Positions 9,388 to 19,437 of a stretch of DNA of 64,000 bases are shown here, piece after piece. Both the position numbers and the translations under genes were made by a program. The stretch is from Rariglobus sp041662485 (lineage in GTDB: Bacteria > Verrucomicrobiota > Verrucomicrobiia > Opitutales > Opitutaceae). The stretch lies in contig JBAZSJ010000008.1 of NCBI GenBank assembly GCA_041662485.1, positions 75,939 to 139,938 on the forward strand, read 5' to 3'. Each line of letters opens with the position of its first letter. Position 1 is the first letter of the stretch. The notes beneath the pieces were generated by a model that was not told the DNA's origin, did no database searches, and was given only the letters and a program-made list of their open reading frames with translations.

Positions 9388-10611
9388 ATGACCGTGCGAA
9401 ACCTGATATTAGTTTGGGCGGCTCTGGTTGTTGCCGGCACAAGCTGCCGGGCCGCAGAAACGCCGTGGAAGCCCGAGTCTTTTTTCGAGGTTCCCAAGGT
9501 GACTCCTGCGCCTGAGGTTTCCGAGGAGGGCGTGAAGTCGGTTTATCTGGAGGGGCCCGCATTTCAGGGCCGGCCGACGAAGGTGTTCGCATTTTACGGT
9601 TTGCCAGCGGGGGCGTCCGCTGAGCGAAAAGTCCCGGGCATCGTTTTGCTTCACGGTGGGGGAGGGACAGCGTTCGCCCGTTGGGTTCGGCTGTGGAACT
9701 CCAGGGGCTATGCCGCCATCGCCATCGATCATTTCGGGAATCTTCCCCTCGGGAAAGCCAACGCGTGGCAGCGCAATCCGCACGGCGGCCCCAATATCGA
9801 CGGTGGCGCGCGCGTCGATGAACCGCTTGGTGATCAATGGATGTATCACGCCGTGGCCAACACAATGCTGGCCCACTCGCTGCTCCGCTCCCTGCCCGAA
9901 GTGGACGCGGAGCGCACCGGCCTGACGGGGATTTCATGGGGTGGCGTGATCGCCTCGACTGTCTCCGGGCTGGATATGCGGTTCAAGTTTGTGGTGCCGA
10001 TCTACGGCTGCGGATTTATCAGCGATGCGTCGGCTGACGACGGCAGCCGGTTCGTCGGCGGGAATCTTCCGCCGGAAAAGGCGGCGCGCTGGCGAGCCTT
10101 GTGGGATCCGGCGAATTACCTGCCTCGTTCAGATGTGCCGATGTTGTGGGTGACCGGGACCAACGATTTCGCCTTCACGTTGCGGGCGTTGCAGCTTTCT
10201 CATCGTGAGGCCCGTGGGCCGCATAGTTTTTCGTTCCGGGTGGAGATGACTCACGGCCAGCGGGCAGGGGAGAGCCCGGAGGAAGTTCGGGTGTTTGCAG
10301 ATAGCATCGTGAACGGAGGGCACCCGTTGGTGCGTGTGCTGGCGTTCGGTGTGGAGAGCGGTAAGGCGTGGATGAAGTTTGAGCCTGCTGCCGCCATCAA
10401 AGGCGTGGAGCTTATCTACACGCGTTATCCGGGAACGTGGCAGAACCGTAAATGGGAGACGCTGCCGGCGGCATGGTCGTCCGATGGGCGGGCAGATATC
10501 CAACTGCCGAAGGGCGTGCGGGCCTGTTTCTTCAATATCACGGATGACCGGGGGCTCATCGTCAGCAGCGACCCCGACCTCGCGGTGAAAAAATATTCAA
10601 TCACTCAATGA
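9388..10611 (+). CDS. Secreted alpha/beta hydrolase, acetyl-xylan-esterase/dienelactone-hydrolase type
   Basis: 407 residues from the ATG at 9388, preferred over 9364 because the signal peptide (MTVRNLILVWAALVVAGTSC) begins there; the cysteine at its end could be a lipoprotein box. Motifs of the alpha/beta hydrolase fold are visible: oxyanion region IVLLHGGGGTAFARW, nucleophile elbow GISWGG, an acidic residue in VTGTNDFAF and a histidine in EMTHGQRAG. The family removes acyl groups from polysaccharides or acts on small esters; the substrate is not evident. It overlaps the next gene by ATGA (10608-10611), so they are coupled. Confidence 0.83.
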   Translation: MTVRNLILVWAALVVAGTSCRAAETPWKPESFFEVPKVTPAPEVSEEGVKSVYLEGPAFQGRPTKVFAFYGLPAGASAERKVPGIVLLHGGGGTAFARWVRLWNSRGYAAIAIDHFGNLPLGKANAWQRNPHGGPNIDGGARVDEPLGDQWMYHAVANTMLAHSLLRSLPEVDAERTGLTGISWGGVIASTVSGLDMRFKFVVPIYGCGFISDASADDGSRFVGGNLPPEKAARWRALWDPANYLPRSDVPMLWVTGTNDFAFTLRALQLSHREARGPHSFSFRVEMTHGQRAGESPEEVRVFADSIVNGGHPLVRVLAFGVESGKAWMKFEPAAAIKGVELIYTRYPGTWQNRKWETLPAAWSSDGRADIQLPKGVRACFFNITDDRGLIVSSDPDLAVKKYSITQ

Positions 10612-13526
10612 TCTCCCGAATTCTTTTGGCCATTTTTGTTGCGTCGCTAATTCCCGCGTCCGGGATTCGGGCCGCAGTTGGAGACGCGCCGGGCTTTGTG
10701 CGTCCGCCCGTCACGCCCGCGATCACGCTGCAAGCGGCGTTTGTGGAGAAGGCTCGTTATGCGATCTTCGAACCCGGCGAGGACATTGATCTCTGGTTGC
10801 AGGTCGAGGGCTGGAGGCAAGCGGCGGACGAGCTTTTATGGGAAGTGCGCGACTACCGGAACCAAAGCGTGGACGCGGGCACACTGGCGGTGGCGCAGGG
10901 AGAACAACGCTGGGAAAGCGTGCTGCGACTCAAGCCGCGGGGTGCGGGGTATTTCGAGGTGCATGTGCGGCTGAAGAATGCGGAGATCACTCTGCCGCGC
11001 GCGGGCAGTCGCCCCGCCGGTTTTGTGAGTTATGGCGTGTTGCCGGATATCCGGAGGCTGCCGCTTCGGTGGGTGGACGATTCGCGTTTCGGGGCGCAAG
11101 GAACGAATTTTTTAGAGACCGGAAAATTCATGCAGGGTAATCCCTTCCTTCCGCTTTATCCGGCCTTGGGTCTGGTGTGGGTGCATAACAATTACCGCAT
11201 GGGAGAGCTGGAGGGGAAGGGCCCCGGAACCTTCAAGCCGCTCACCGATCCCGAGGCGTGGAAAAAGAAAACGGACCACTGGGCGGAAGCCGGGCTTTGC
11301 CCCGTCATCGATCTGCACGGGCTGCCCGACTGGCTCATCGCATGGCCTGACGGCAAAAAGGGTCGCTACACGCTCACGGGCGCAGGACAGGCTTATCCGC
11401 CCAACGACTGGGATGCTTTTGGAAACTACATCCGCAATGTGGCGCTCGAACAAGCGGTGCGGAAAAAGGCGCTGTTTCCGAACCTGAAGCACAACTACTA
11501 CAAGATTCACTGGGAGCCGGACTGGTATTGGAAAGGCAGCGACGAGGAGTTTATCCGCATGTATGAAGTGGCCCACAAGGCCATCCATTCGGCCGATCCC
11601 GACGGAGTTTTGCTCGGGCCGACTTACGGCGTGATCAAGACCGGCAACGACCACCTGCGAAGGCTTTTTTCCAAGGGATTGGGCGCATGGCTCGACGGCA
11701 TTTCCACGCACACGTATTACATTCCGTTCGGGTTCCCGGAATCACGCGGACTCCCCGAGCAGGTGCGCGATTTGGTTGAGCTGACGCGGCAATACCTCAA
11801 GCCCGGCGCCAAGATCATCAACACCGAATGGGGAACGAATTACCACGGTCGGTCGGTGCATACGGATCGGGGTGTCTTGCGGGACGAGATGGCCGAGTTC
11901 ATGCGCGGACACCTGATCACGTTGGGCGAGGGCGTCGATAGCACCTGGTATTTCTACACGACCGATATCCAATCTGAAGGAGGGCTGATGTATAATCTCA
12001 CCTCGCCGAACCCGCGTTTTGGATCGATCTGGGTTTCACCCAAGCCGGTGGCGATGGCGGGAGCCGCAGCCACGCGGCTGCTGGAAGGCACTCGAAGCCT
12101 CGGCCCGGTGCGGTTTCTGGACGCCAACGTGGCGGCCTATCTTTTCGACCGCGCCGGCGAACGTGTGTTGGTCCTTTGGTCCACGGACGGGAAGACGCGC
12201 GAGATATCCGTCCCTGCGGGAGTCGCCGCCCTGACTCGCTACGATTCGATGGGCAACCCGACGCAGGTAGCGAGCGTGGAAGGTGCGGTGGAAATCACAG
12301 TGGACGACGTTCCCGTTTATTTGTCGGGACTGTCCCCCGTCTTGTATGCAAGCAACACGCTGGTCGGGCGGCAGTTTTTTCAAGGCGCGCCGGGTGAAGT
12401 CGTGACGCTCCCTGCGGAGGTTGCGGGTGGCCGGGTCGTGGCCTGGCAACACGGTGAAGGTCGGATTCTTGAGACGACCGGTGGCAAATTTAAACTGCCT
12501 CGAACGATGGCCCCGGGCTTCTGGTTGATCGCTCGCACGGCTTCCGATTTTGAGAAGTCAAACGGTGCCGAGGTGATCGAGGTGCGCGCCCCGTTGAACA
12601 TCACCGCTGTGTCTGGGGCAGGCATTGGCGGAAAGTTCGCGCTCACGAATCAATTGTCGGTGGATGTTCGCGGTGTTCTCCGGTTGCGAGCCGGTGACAG
12701 GTTGGTCCCTGTTGAAACGCTGATGCTCAAAGGAGGCGAAACCCGCACGGTGGCGGTTCCTGCGGATGCGCTTGCGGCATGGAATCAGGCGGATGCGGTC
12801 GTCGTGGAGTTTTATGATGACGAGGGCGTGGTGTCGCCGGGGCCGGCCTTGCAGAATCACTTCACGAATGCGGTGAGAACCCAAAAGGCGCCCGCCGTGG
12901 ACGGCCTGCTGCGTGACTGGCTCCTGGAGGAGTTCACGACGTTTGATACACTGGCTGAAATGCGTGCGGGGGCGGGCGACTGGAAGGGGCCGAACGACCT
13001 GATGTTTCGAGTCGGATTCCGTTATGATGACGACTGCCTCTACATCGGCGTGAAAGTGCGCGACCAGTCTCATGTCCAAAAAATGGATGGCGGGAATATC
13101 TGGCAGCAGGATTCCTTGCAGATCGGCTTGGCCTCCCGTCCTGAAAATAACGGTTGGGGAGTAGTGCAGAAATTCACCATCGCGCTTCGTTCCACGGATG
13201 GAGCGGTGGTTGTCCATCGCGAGCCGCACAACTCGGGACTGCAAGGTGGGGTGCTCGATCCCGAACGCTATCGGGCGAAAGTCGTGCGCCTGAATGACGA
13301 CACGTATTATTTTCTGGCGATACCTTGGCGGGAGATTTCGGCCGGGCCGAAAGGCATCCCGGCGTCCCGGCAAATCGGCGTGGGGTTGTTTGTAAACGAT
13401 GTCGATGAGAACGGGGCCGAGCTGACGAAGCGAAAAGTCATGGAGGGATTTGGAGACGGCATGGGATTTTTCCTTCCGGAACGTTTCGGGGTCGTGAATT
13501 TATCAGGAGGAGGGCGTTCACCGTGA
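10608..13526 (+). CDS. Secreted glycoside hydrolase (GH39-like barrel) with CBM9-like C-terminus
   Basis: 972 residues with a signal peptide ending near IRAAVG. A TIM-barrel catalytic region covers roughly residues 150-480. IHWEPDWYW puts a glutamate at 303 as likely acid/base, and IINTEWGTNY a glutamate at 407 as likely nucleophile, the spacing of clan GH-A retaining enzymes such as GH39 or GH5. A beta-sandwich region follows, and residues about 755-970 (KAPAVDGLLRDWLLEEF, then DCLYIGVKVRDQSH) match CBM9/DOMON-type carbohydrate-binding modules. It overlaps both neighbours (ATGA upstream, GTGA downstream). The exact GH family is uncertain. Confidence 0.8.
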   Translation: MISRILLAIFVASLIPASGIRAAVGDAPGFVRPPVTPAITLQAAFVEKARYAIFEPGEDIDLWLQVEGWRQAADELLWEVRDYRNQSVDAGTLAVAQGEQRWESVLRLKPRGAGYFEVHVRLKNAEITLPRAGSRPAGFVSYGVLPDIRRLPLRWVDDSRFGAQGTNFLETGKFMQGNPFLPLYPALGLVWVHNNYRMGELEGKGPGTFKPLTDPEAWKKKTDHWAEAGLCPVIDLHGLPDWLIAWPDGKKGRYTLTGAGQAYPPNDWDAFGNYIRNVALEQAVRKKALFPNLKHNYYKIHWEPDWYWKGSDEEFIRMYEVAHKAIHSADPDGVLLGPTYGVIKTGNDHLRRLFSKGLGAWLDGISTHTYYIPFGFPESRGLPEQVRDLVELTRQYLKPGAKIINTEWGTNYHGRSVHTDRGVLRDEMAEFMRGHLITLGEGVDSTWYFYTTDIQSEGGLMYNLTSPNPRFGSIWVSPKPVAMAGAAATRLLEGTRSLGPVRFLDANVAAYLFDRAGERVLVLWSTDGKTREISVPAGVAALTRYDSMGNPTQVASVEGAVEITVDDVPVYLSGLSPVLYASNTLVGRQFFQGAPGEVVTLPAEVAGGRVVAWQHGEGRILETTGGKFKLPRTMAPGFWLIARTASDFEKSNGAEVIEVRAPLNITAVSGAGIGGKFALTNQLSVDVRGVLRLRAGDRLVPVETLMLKGGETRTVAVPADALAAWNQADAVVVEFYDDEGVVSPGPALQNHFTNAVRTQKAPAVDGLLRDWLLEEFTTFDTLAEMRAGAGDWKGPNDLMFRVGFRYDDDCLYIGVKVRDQSHVQKMDGGNIWQQDSLQIGLASRPENNGWGVVQKFTIALRSTDGAVVVHREPHNSGLQGGVLDPERYRAKVVRLNDDTYYFLAIPWREISAGPKGIPASRQIGVGLFVNDVDENGAELTKRKVMEGFGDGMGFFLPERFGVVNLSGGGRSP

Positions 13527-14563
13527 TATCAGCGCCTTTATTCACGCGGTTGCAGCCGGCGATTCGTGGCGGCGGTTTTGCTATGGAGGGATACTGGATC
13601 TGGTGCCCGTCGGTGATCCGCGCCGAGGACGGCACTTACGCGATGTTTGCGTCGCGCTGGCCGAAGACGCTGCCGTTTCATCCCGGCTGGATGATCGCCT
13701 CGGAAGTCGTGTTGGCGACCTCGCCGACGCCGGAGGGACCGTATGTTTTCCGCCAGGTGGTGCTGCCCGCGCGCGGTGCGCAGTATTGGGACGGTCGCGC
13801 CACGCACAACCCGCGCATCGTGCGCCATGCCGATGGCTATGCGTTGTTCTACACGGGCATCACTCATCCGTTGCCTGAACCGACGGCGGAAGCGCCTCTC
13901 GAAATAAACGATCCGCACGTGACCGTTGCCCGTTCCTCCAAGCGCGTGGGCGTGGCTTTTTCCAAGAGCATTTACGGTCCATGGGAACGACTCGACGATC
14001 CGATTCTGCCCACGCGTCCACGGACTTTCTACAGTTATCTGACCTCAAATCCCGCGCCCTGCGTCATGCCCGACGGGAGCGTTCAATTGATCTTTAAATC
14101 ACGCAGCCATCAGGGCAACAGCCACGGGGAAATGTTGCTCGGTCTTGCGCGGAGTAAAAGTTTGCGCGGACCCTATCATGTGGCCGGACAATTGCGGGTG
14201 ACTGGATCGGGTGGGGCCGGCGAACTTGAAGATCCCTTTGTGTGGTATGAGAGCGACCGGTTGGAGATGATCGCCAAGGACATGAATGGTGCGCTTTGCG
14301 GGGAGGCCGGAGGGGGAGTCCATATGAGTTCGTCCGATGGTTTGAATTGGCGACCCACCAGCGAGCATGGTCTCGCCTGGTCTCGTCGGGTGGTTTGGAA
14401 CGATGGAGCGGCCGATTTTCTGGGCTCGGTGGAGCGTCCGTTTGTATTGTTTGACGAGCAGGGATCCGCCACTCACCTCTTCGCGGCAGCGGGTGATGGC
14501 CCCGGTCATTTTCGTGCGATGACCACATCGTGGAACCTATGCATGCCCTTGGCGGGTGATTAA
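13523..14563 (+). CDS. Five-bladed beta-propeller glycoside hydrolase (GH43-like)
   Basis: 346 residues starting with GTG at 13523, inside the stop codon of the upstream gene (GTGA). A strong Shine-Dalgarno run, AGGAGGAGG at 13505-13513, supports this start. There is no signal peptide, so the enzyme is probably cytoplasmic. Repeated blades are seen (PSVIRAEDGTYAMFASRW, NPRIVRHADGYALFYTGI, EDPFVWYESDRLEMIAKD), each with an acidic residue in the position typical of GH43/GH32-type propellers. It may cut arabinose-, galactose- or similar side chains from imported oligosaccharides; specificity is unknown. Confidence 0.75.
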   Translation: MISAPLFTRLQPAIRGGGFAMEGYWIWCPSVIRAEDGTYAMFASRWPKTLPFHPGWMIASEVVLATSPTPEGPYVFRQVVLPARGAQYWDGRATHNPRIVRHADGYALFYTGITHPLPEPTAEAPLEINDPHVTVARSSKRVGVAFSKSIYGPWERLDDPILPTRPRTFYSYLTSNPAPCVMPDGSVQLIFKSRSHQGNSHGEMLLGLARSKSLRGPYHVAGQLRVTGSGGAGELEDPFVWYESDRLEMIAKDMNGALCGEAGGGVHMSSSDGLNWRPTSEHGLAWSRRVVWNDGAADFLGSVERPFVLFDEQGSATHLFAAAGDGPGHFRAMTTSWNLCMPLAGD

Positions 14564-14587
14564 TTTTCACTCGTAGCACCTACATTT

Positions 14588-15418
14588 ATGAAATTCAAAA
14601 TGATGGCCGGCGGAAATGATTCCGGCAGAGGCAACGATTCGATGGAGTGGCCCGCCCGCCAAGCGGGATTCGCGGCATGGGGCGCGTCGTTTGAGTGGCG
14701 CGGGTTCGCCGGTTATGAAGGCGTGATCGATGGACGGGCGTGCAGGATTGTCGTGCCATCGGTGGCGGCGGAAGGGAATCCGTGGGCGTGGAGGCCGGAG
14801 TTTTTTGATGCGTTTGCCGAGGTGGATGCGCAGGTGGTGGCGCGGGGGTTTTACTTGGTGTATCTCGATGTGAGCGATCACTACGGGTGTCCGAAGGCCA
14901 TCGCACACGGCGATGTGTTGTGGAGGGAAATGACGACGCAGTTTGGGCTCGCGAAGACGTGCGCGTTTATCGCGCTGAGTCGGGGCGGGTTGTTTGCATA
15001 TAATTACGCGGCGACGTTTCCGGAGCGGGTGGCGTGCATCTATGCGGACAATCCGGTGTGCGATTTCAAGAGCTGGCCGGCGGGGTGGGGCGAGGGACCG
15101 GGCAGCGCGGCGGACTGGACGAAGTGCCTCGCGGTTTACGAATTCACCGTGGAACAGGCGCGGTCGTATGGAGACAATCCCGTGGATCGTGCGGAGGTGA
15201 TTGCGAAGGCAGGCATCCCGATTTTTCAAGTGCTCGGCGACGCGGACGAAGTCGTGCCGGTGTCGGAGAATGGTTATCTGCTGCGCGAGCGCTTCAAGGC
15301 GGGAGGCGGGACGTATCGCGAGATCATCAAGCCGGGCGCGCGGCACCATCCGCATGGGTTGGATGATCCGACGCCGGTGGTGGAGTTTATCTTCGGCTGC
15401 GGTTCTGAGTCGGTTTAA
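14588..15418 (+). CDS. Alpha/beta hydrolase, cytoplasmic
   Basis: 276 residues without a signal peptide. The alpha/beta hydrolase triad is visible: nucleophile in IALSRGG (Ser near residue 137), acid in GDADEVVP, and histidine in KPGARHHPHG near the C-terminus. A close copy of its last 28 codons survives at 5290-5376, so the gene was once duplicated at both sides of the locus. It lies 24 bases after the GH43-like gene in the same direction. Likely an esterase that deacylates sugars after import, though no substrate can be named. Confidence 0.8.
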   Translation: MKFKMMAGGNDSGRGNDSMEWPARQAGFAAWGASFEWRGFAGYEGVIDGRACRIVVPSVAAEGNPWAWRPEFFDAFAEVDAQVVARGFYLVYLDVSDHYGCPKAIAHGDVLWREMTTQFGLAKTCAFIALSRGGLFAYNYAATFPERVACIYADNPVCDFKSWPAGWGEGPGSAADWTKCLAVYEFTVEQARSYGDNPVDRAEVIAKAGIPIFQVLGDADEVVPVSENGYLLRERFKAGGGTYREIIKPGARHHPHGLDDPTPVVEFIFGCGSESV

Positions 15419-15503
15419 CCATCTATCTTTTCCCGCATATGCAGCTCTCAGGGGAATCCTCATTCGCCAGCGGGTGTTACTCTTGTTGGTCCAACTTTAT
15501 TCT

Positions 15504-16682
15504 ATGCCCAGTAGATTTCTCCTTCTTTTCAGTTTGTTCATTCCTCTGATGACGCATGCGTTTGCATCCGAGGCCGACTTTGCGGAATTTGATCGTCGTG
15601 CGGGCGCGGGCGAGAAGCTCAGTGTCGTTTTTCTCGGCGGCAGTCTCACGTGGGGGGCGCAGGCGACGGATCCTCAGGTGACGTCTTATCGGGCGCTTAT
15701 TTCGCGGCGGTTGGAGGAGCGGTATTCGAAAGCCCATTTTCGTTTCGGGGATGCGGCCATCGGCGGGACGGGGTCGCAACTCGCCGCGTTCCGGCTGGAG
15801 CGTGATGTGTTGGAGGGGAAACCGGATCTCGTTTTTTTTGATTTTACCATCAATGACGGCGCCTACTCCGAGCCGCCGGCCAACCGATTGGCCTCGTATG
15901 AATCGCTGGTGCGGCGACTGGTTGAGCGCGGCATTCCGGTGGTCCAGATGATCCTTCCCGCCAAGAAAGATGTGCAACCCAACCCGCCGGCGAGACCGTT
16001 GGACGCGTTCCACAAGGCCATCGGCGCTGCCTACGGTCTGTCGATTGCCGACGCGGTTGCTTTGGCGAAACAGCGTGTGGCTGAAGGAAAAACGACTCCG
16101 GACATGTTGTGGGATTTGCCGGAGGACGGCACGCATCCGGGCGACGCTGGTTATGCGCTCTATGCGGAGGCAGCTTGGGATGCCTTTGATCGGGCGGTGA
16201 AGGCGAAGCTCCAATGTCGGGTGCCGGCGACGATGCTCCATGCCGACACCTACCTGACCGTGAATCGCTTTCGATTGTCAGCACTGGCCGTGCTGCCGGA
16301 CGGGTGGACGACGGGGCAACCGCATCGTAACGCGATCACGCATGATTTTGTGTGTTCACGCTGGATGGATGCGCTGGCGATTGCGCAACCCGGCGCGGGT
16401 TCGTTGCGGCTGAAGATTCGTGCGGTCGATGTGATGCTCTTCGGTGAGCAGACCCCAAAATCCGGTCGCTATCAGGTGCGGATAGACGGGGGTGAACGCC
16501 GGACCTATGAGGCCAGGTGTGCCGATGGGAATATGCGTCTGGTGCAAATAATCGCCCAAGGGCTCGATGCCGAGCGGGAGCACGATGTCGAGATAACCCC
16601 GTTGCTGGAGCCGGGGCAGGAGTTGCGCATCGAAAGTGTCTGCGTGGCAGGTGCACCGGCTCAGGCAGTCCCGACCCCTTAA
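15504..16682 (+). CDS. Secreted SGNH/GDSL hydrolase
   Basis: 392 residues from the ATG at 15504, where a signal peptide starts (MPSRFLLLFSLFIPLMTHAF). The upstream in-frame extension lies in the previous gene and is rejected. SGNH blocks are present: VVFLGGSLTWGAQ (nucleophile serine), the central FDFTINDGAY (Asn), and DGTHPGDAGY (catalytic Asp and His). Residues beyond about 240 form an extra beta-rich domain. This architecture is common in carbohydrate esterases of polysaccharide loci (CE-type deacetylases). Its role here is probably removal of acetyl or other ester groups outside the cell. Confidence 0.86.
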   Translation: MPSRFLLLFSLFIPLMTHAFASEADFAEFDRRAGAGEKLSVVFLGGSLTWGAQATDPQVTSYRALISRRLEERYSKAHFRFGDAAIGGTGSQLAAFRLERDVLEGKPDLVFFDFTINDGAYSEPPANRLASYESLVRRLVERGIPVVQMILPAKKDVQPNPPARPLDAFHKAIGAAYGLSIADAVALAKQRVAEGKTTPDMLWDLPEDGTHPGDAGYALYAEAAWDAFDRAVKAKLQCRVPATMLHADTYLTVNRFRLSALAVLPDGWTTGQPHRNAITHDFVCSRWMDALAIAQPGAGSLRLKIRAVDVMLFGEQTPKSGRYQVRIDGGERRTYEARCADGNMRLVQIIAQGLDAEREHDVEITPLLEPGQELRIESVCVAGAPAQAVPTP

Positions 16683-16693
16683 TCATTTTTCTC

Positions 16694-17926
16694 ATGAATC
16701 CCGATCACGTTTGGTTCAACGAGTCCCGTTACGGGCTCTTTATTCACTGGGGCGTTTACGCCGTCGCCGCCCGCGGCGAGTGGTTCCGCAACCGCGAACG
16801 CATCCCGCAGGACGAATATGTGCGGCTCTACGCGCAAAATTTCCGAGCGGAAAACTATGATCCCGCCGCGTGGGCCGCGCTCGCGAAGGAAGCGGGCATG
16901 GGCTATGTGGTGCTCACCACGCGGCACCACGATGGTTTTGCGCTGTGGCCGACGAAGCAGGGCGAGTTTCATGCGGGTAACATCGGGCCGAAGCGCGATC
17001 TCGTCGGACCGTTTGTCGAGGCGGTGAGGGCGGCGGGGTTGAAGGTGGGGCTTTATTATTCGCCGGCGGATTGGAGTCATGCGGATTATCCGGGTCCGTT
17101 TTTTCGCGACTGGCCGAATGAAAAGGACTGGGCTACGCCCGAGGCGCGGGAGCGGTTCATCGCCTACTACAAGGCGCAGCTCGTCGAGTTGATGAGCAAC
17201 TACGGGAAGATCGATTACCTATGGTTTGACGGGTGCATTCCCGACGATTTGCAGCGGCGGGACGTCAACGAGGAGTTGCTGCGGTTGCAGCCACATTTGT
17301 TGATCAATGAGCGCAATGGCCCGCCGTCGCACGTGCACATCAGCGAGCAGGCGATCTGCGCGCCGAAGGACAGAAACGCGCTTTGGGAGGCATGTATGAC
17401 GCTCAACGACAACTGGGGCTGGCACGCGGGCGACAACCAATGGAAGAACGCCGGCGAGATCGTTCGCATGCTCTGCGAAACGGCCAAGGATGGAGGCAAC
17501 CTGCTGCTCAATGTCGGACCCAAGTCCGACGGCACTATCCCAGAGCAATCGGCCGCCATGCTCCGTAAGTCCGGCGCTTGGTTGCGTCGCAACGGCGAGG
17601 CGATCCGCAACTCGGACCGCAATCCATTTCCGTGGAATAACTGGGGACGCGTGTTGGTGAAGGGCAACCGCATTTACCTGATCATCCGTTGCTCGCCCGG
17701 CTCCGAGTTGTGCTGGGCCGAGTGCAAGAACCGTGTGCTCTCAGCCCGTTGGCTCGATGGTGGCGCGCTGATCGCGTTTGAACAGCAGGGTGACCGGCTC
17801 TACCTGCGCGACCTCCCCGAGACTTTGCCTGATCCGCTGGGCACGATCATCGAGATGGAAGTCGAAGGCGTGCCCGAGCCCCTCACTCCTCAGACCACTT
17901 TCTGGATTCCTGGCGAGCCGGCATGA
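16694..17926 (+). CDS. Alpha-L-fucosidase (GH29)
   Basis: 410 residues from ATG 16694; the in-frame upstream extension overlaps the SGNH gene and has no signal peptide. The protein opens with the GH29 signature WFNESRYGLFIHWGVYAV and continues with VVLTTRHHDGFALWPT. IDYLWFDGCIPDD places the expected nucleophile at Asp179. A C-terminal beta domain follows from about residue 320. Without a signal sequence it should act in the cytoplasm on imported fucosylated oligosaccharides. With the neighbouring esterases and GH43-like enzyme it suggests a fucose-containing, partly acylated polysaccharide (algal fucan or plant rhamnogalacturonan) as the locus target. Confidence 0.9.
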   Translation: MNPDHVWFNESRYGLFIHWGVYAVAARGEWFRNRERIPQDEYVRLYAQNFRAENYDPAAWAALAKEAGMGYVVLTTRHHDGFALWPTKQGEFHAGNIGPKRDLVGPFVEAVRAAGLKVGLYYSPADWSHADYPGPFFRDWPNEKDWATPEARERFIAYYKAQLVELMSNYGKIDYLWFDGCIPDDLQRRDVNEELLRLQPHLLINERNGPPSHVHISEQAICAPKDRNALWEACMTLNDNWGWHAGDNQWKNAGEIVRMLCETAKDGGNLLLNVGPKSDGTIPEQSAAMLRKSGAWLRRNGEAIRNSDRNPFPWNNWGRVLVKGNRIYLIIRCSPGSELCWAECKNRVLSARWLDGGALIAFEQQGDRLYLRDLPETLPDPLGTIIEMEVEGVPEPLTPQTTFWIPGEPA

Positions 17927-18033
17927 TACCCATTCGCGGGAGTCCATGTGCTTATGACTACTCGGCCATTTCTGGCTAACAAACGTCCAATGGGCGCAGT
18001 TCGTCCATCCACTCTCCAGCTTCACTCCATTTC

Positions 18034-19434
18034 ATGACCCCGATCCTTCCAGCCAACACCCTGCCTGCGCACGGTCAGTCTACGGCCACGACCTATCATT
18101 GCGGCACATTGGTGTATTCTTCCCGTGACCTCGGAGTTCTCTTTCTGTTTCTATTCGGGGGAGACTTCGCCTTTGTTTTCTTTGAGAGCATCTTCGGGAG
18201 ATATCTGCCGCTGGTTCTGGGTGAACTGAATGCCTCGAACATGTTGATCGGCCTGATGAGCGGTAGTTTTGCGGGAATCGTAAACATACTATTCCTGCCC
18301 AATATCAGCCGTTGGAGCGATGGGTTTCGCAGCCGTTTGGGACGACGAATTCCGTTTCTGCTGGTTGCATCGCCGCTCACGGTCTTGGCGTGTCTTCTCA
18401 GTGGCTTCGCTCCGGAGATCGCGAGTTTTTTGCACCGGAATGTGACTGCAACATGGACGCCTTCCGTGTCGGAGCGGACGTTGACCCTTTGCGTTCTCTG
18501 TGTGTCGGCGGCGCTCTATCACTTCTTCAACATGATCCTCGTCAATTCCTACAATTGGCTCTTCAAGGACGTGGTGCCTGATATCTTCATGGCGCGCTTC
18601 CTCACGTGGTTTCGCATCGTGGGGGCATTTGGTATGCTGGTATTCCTATGGTTTGTCTTCCCGCACATCATTGAGTATCGGAAGACCGTATTTACGTGTG
18701 TCGGGGTATTCTACTTGGTGGTCTTTACTATCATGTGCTGGTGCGTGAAGGAGGGCGAATATCCTCCTGTTCCCAAGAAGGAAAAGACAACGATGCTTCG
18801 ATCCTTCGTCGGGTATTTCCGGGAGTGCGTTTCGGTCCCGATTTACCGTAATTACTTTATCGTCTTCGTGTGTGTCATTCTGGGCATGAGCTGCGCCGGC
18901 GCGTTTATCACGCTCTTCATGCGCGAAACTCTGCTGCTCAACATGAAAGATATCGGGGCGAACATGACATGGGCTACCCTCGCCGTCACGGTGATGTATT
19001 ATCCGGTCGGCTGGTTGTGCGACAAGACTAGCCCGTTTTTGGTCACATTGGTCAGCTTGCCTTTGTATGCGATTGTTTCGATTGCGGCGATGCTACTCGT
19101 CGAAAACAAGGCGGGTATGGTTGCTTATTGGATTGTCATCGCGATTCCTACAGTTGGATGGGGTCTAGGTTCCGCCGCCACGACGATGAAGCTGTTTCCC
19201 TCTGCGAAATTCGGTCAGTTCTCATCCGGGCTCAATGTTTTCGGATGCGGAGCGCTGACTCTGGGAAATGTTTTGATTGGACAAATAATGGATATGTTGA
19301 ACAGCAACTACCGCTTCGCGTTTTTGTGGAGCGCGATTTTTTTCGCAGTGGCGATACTGCCTATGGTTTTGGTTTTGCGTGAATGGAAGCGTCTAGGGGG
19401 AGCCGATCATTACAACCCGCCCCTCCCTACGTGA
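18034..19434 (+). CDS. MFS/GPH-type sugar transporter
   Basis: 466 residues with about twelve hydrophobic helices. The loop after helix 2-3 contains NISRWSDGFRSRLGRRIPFL, the D-x-x-R-S-R-x-G-R-R-x-P pattern typical of the GPH (melibiose-type) cation symporters and related sucrose transporters. A long N-terminal tail (about 40 residues) precedes helix 1. As last large gene of the polysaccharide locus it is the likely importer of the released sugars; no SusC/SusD pair is present. Confidence 0.85.
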   Translation: MTPILPANTLPAHGQSTATTYHCGTLVYSSRDLGVLFLFLFGGDFAFVFFESIFGRYLPLVLGELNASNMLIGLMSGSFAGIVNILFLPNISRWSDGFRSRLGRRIPFLLVASPLTVLACLLSGFAPEIASFLHRNVTATWTPSVSERTLTLCVLCVSAALYHFFNMILVNSYNWLFKDVVPDIFMARFLTWFRIVGAFGMLVFLWFVFPHIIEYRKTVFTCVGVFYLVVFTIMCWCVKEGEYPPVPKKEKTTMLRSFVGYFRECVSVPIYRNYFIVFVCVILGMSCAGAFITLFMRETLLLNMKDIGANMTWATLAVTVMYYPVGWLCDKTSPFLVTLVSLPLYAIVSIAAMLLVENKAGMVAYWIVIAIPTVGWGLGSAATTMKLFPSAKFGQFSSGLNVFGCGALTLGNVLIGQIMDMLNSNYRFAFLWSAIFFAVAILPMVLVLREWKRLGGADHYNPPLPT

Positions 19435-19437
19435 AGA

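Noticed and set aside
15201..15503. Extension of the SGNH hydrolase frame upstream
   Set aside because: It overlaps the preceding hydrolase in another frame; the signal peptide begins at 15504.
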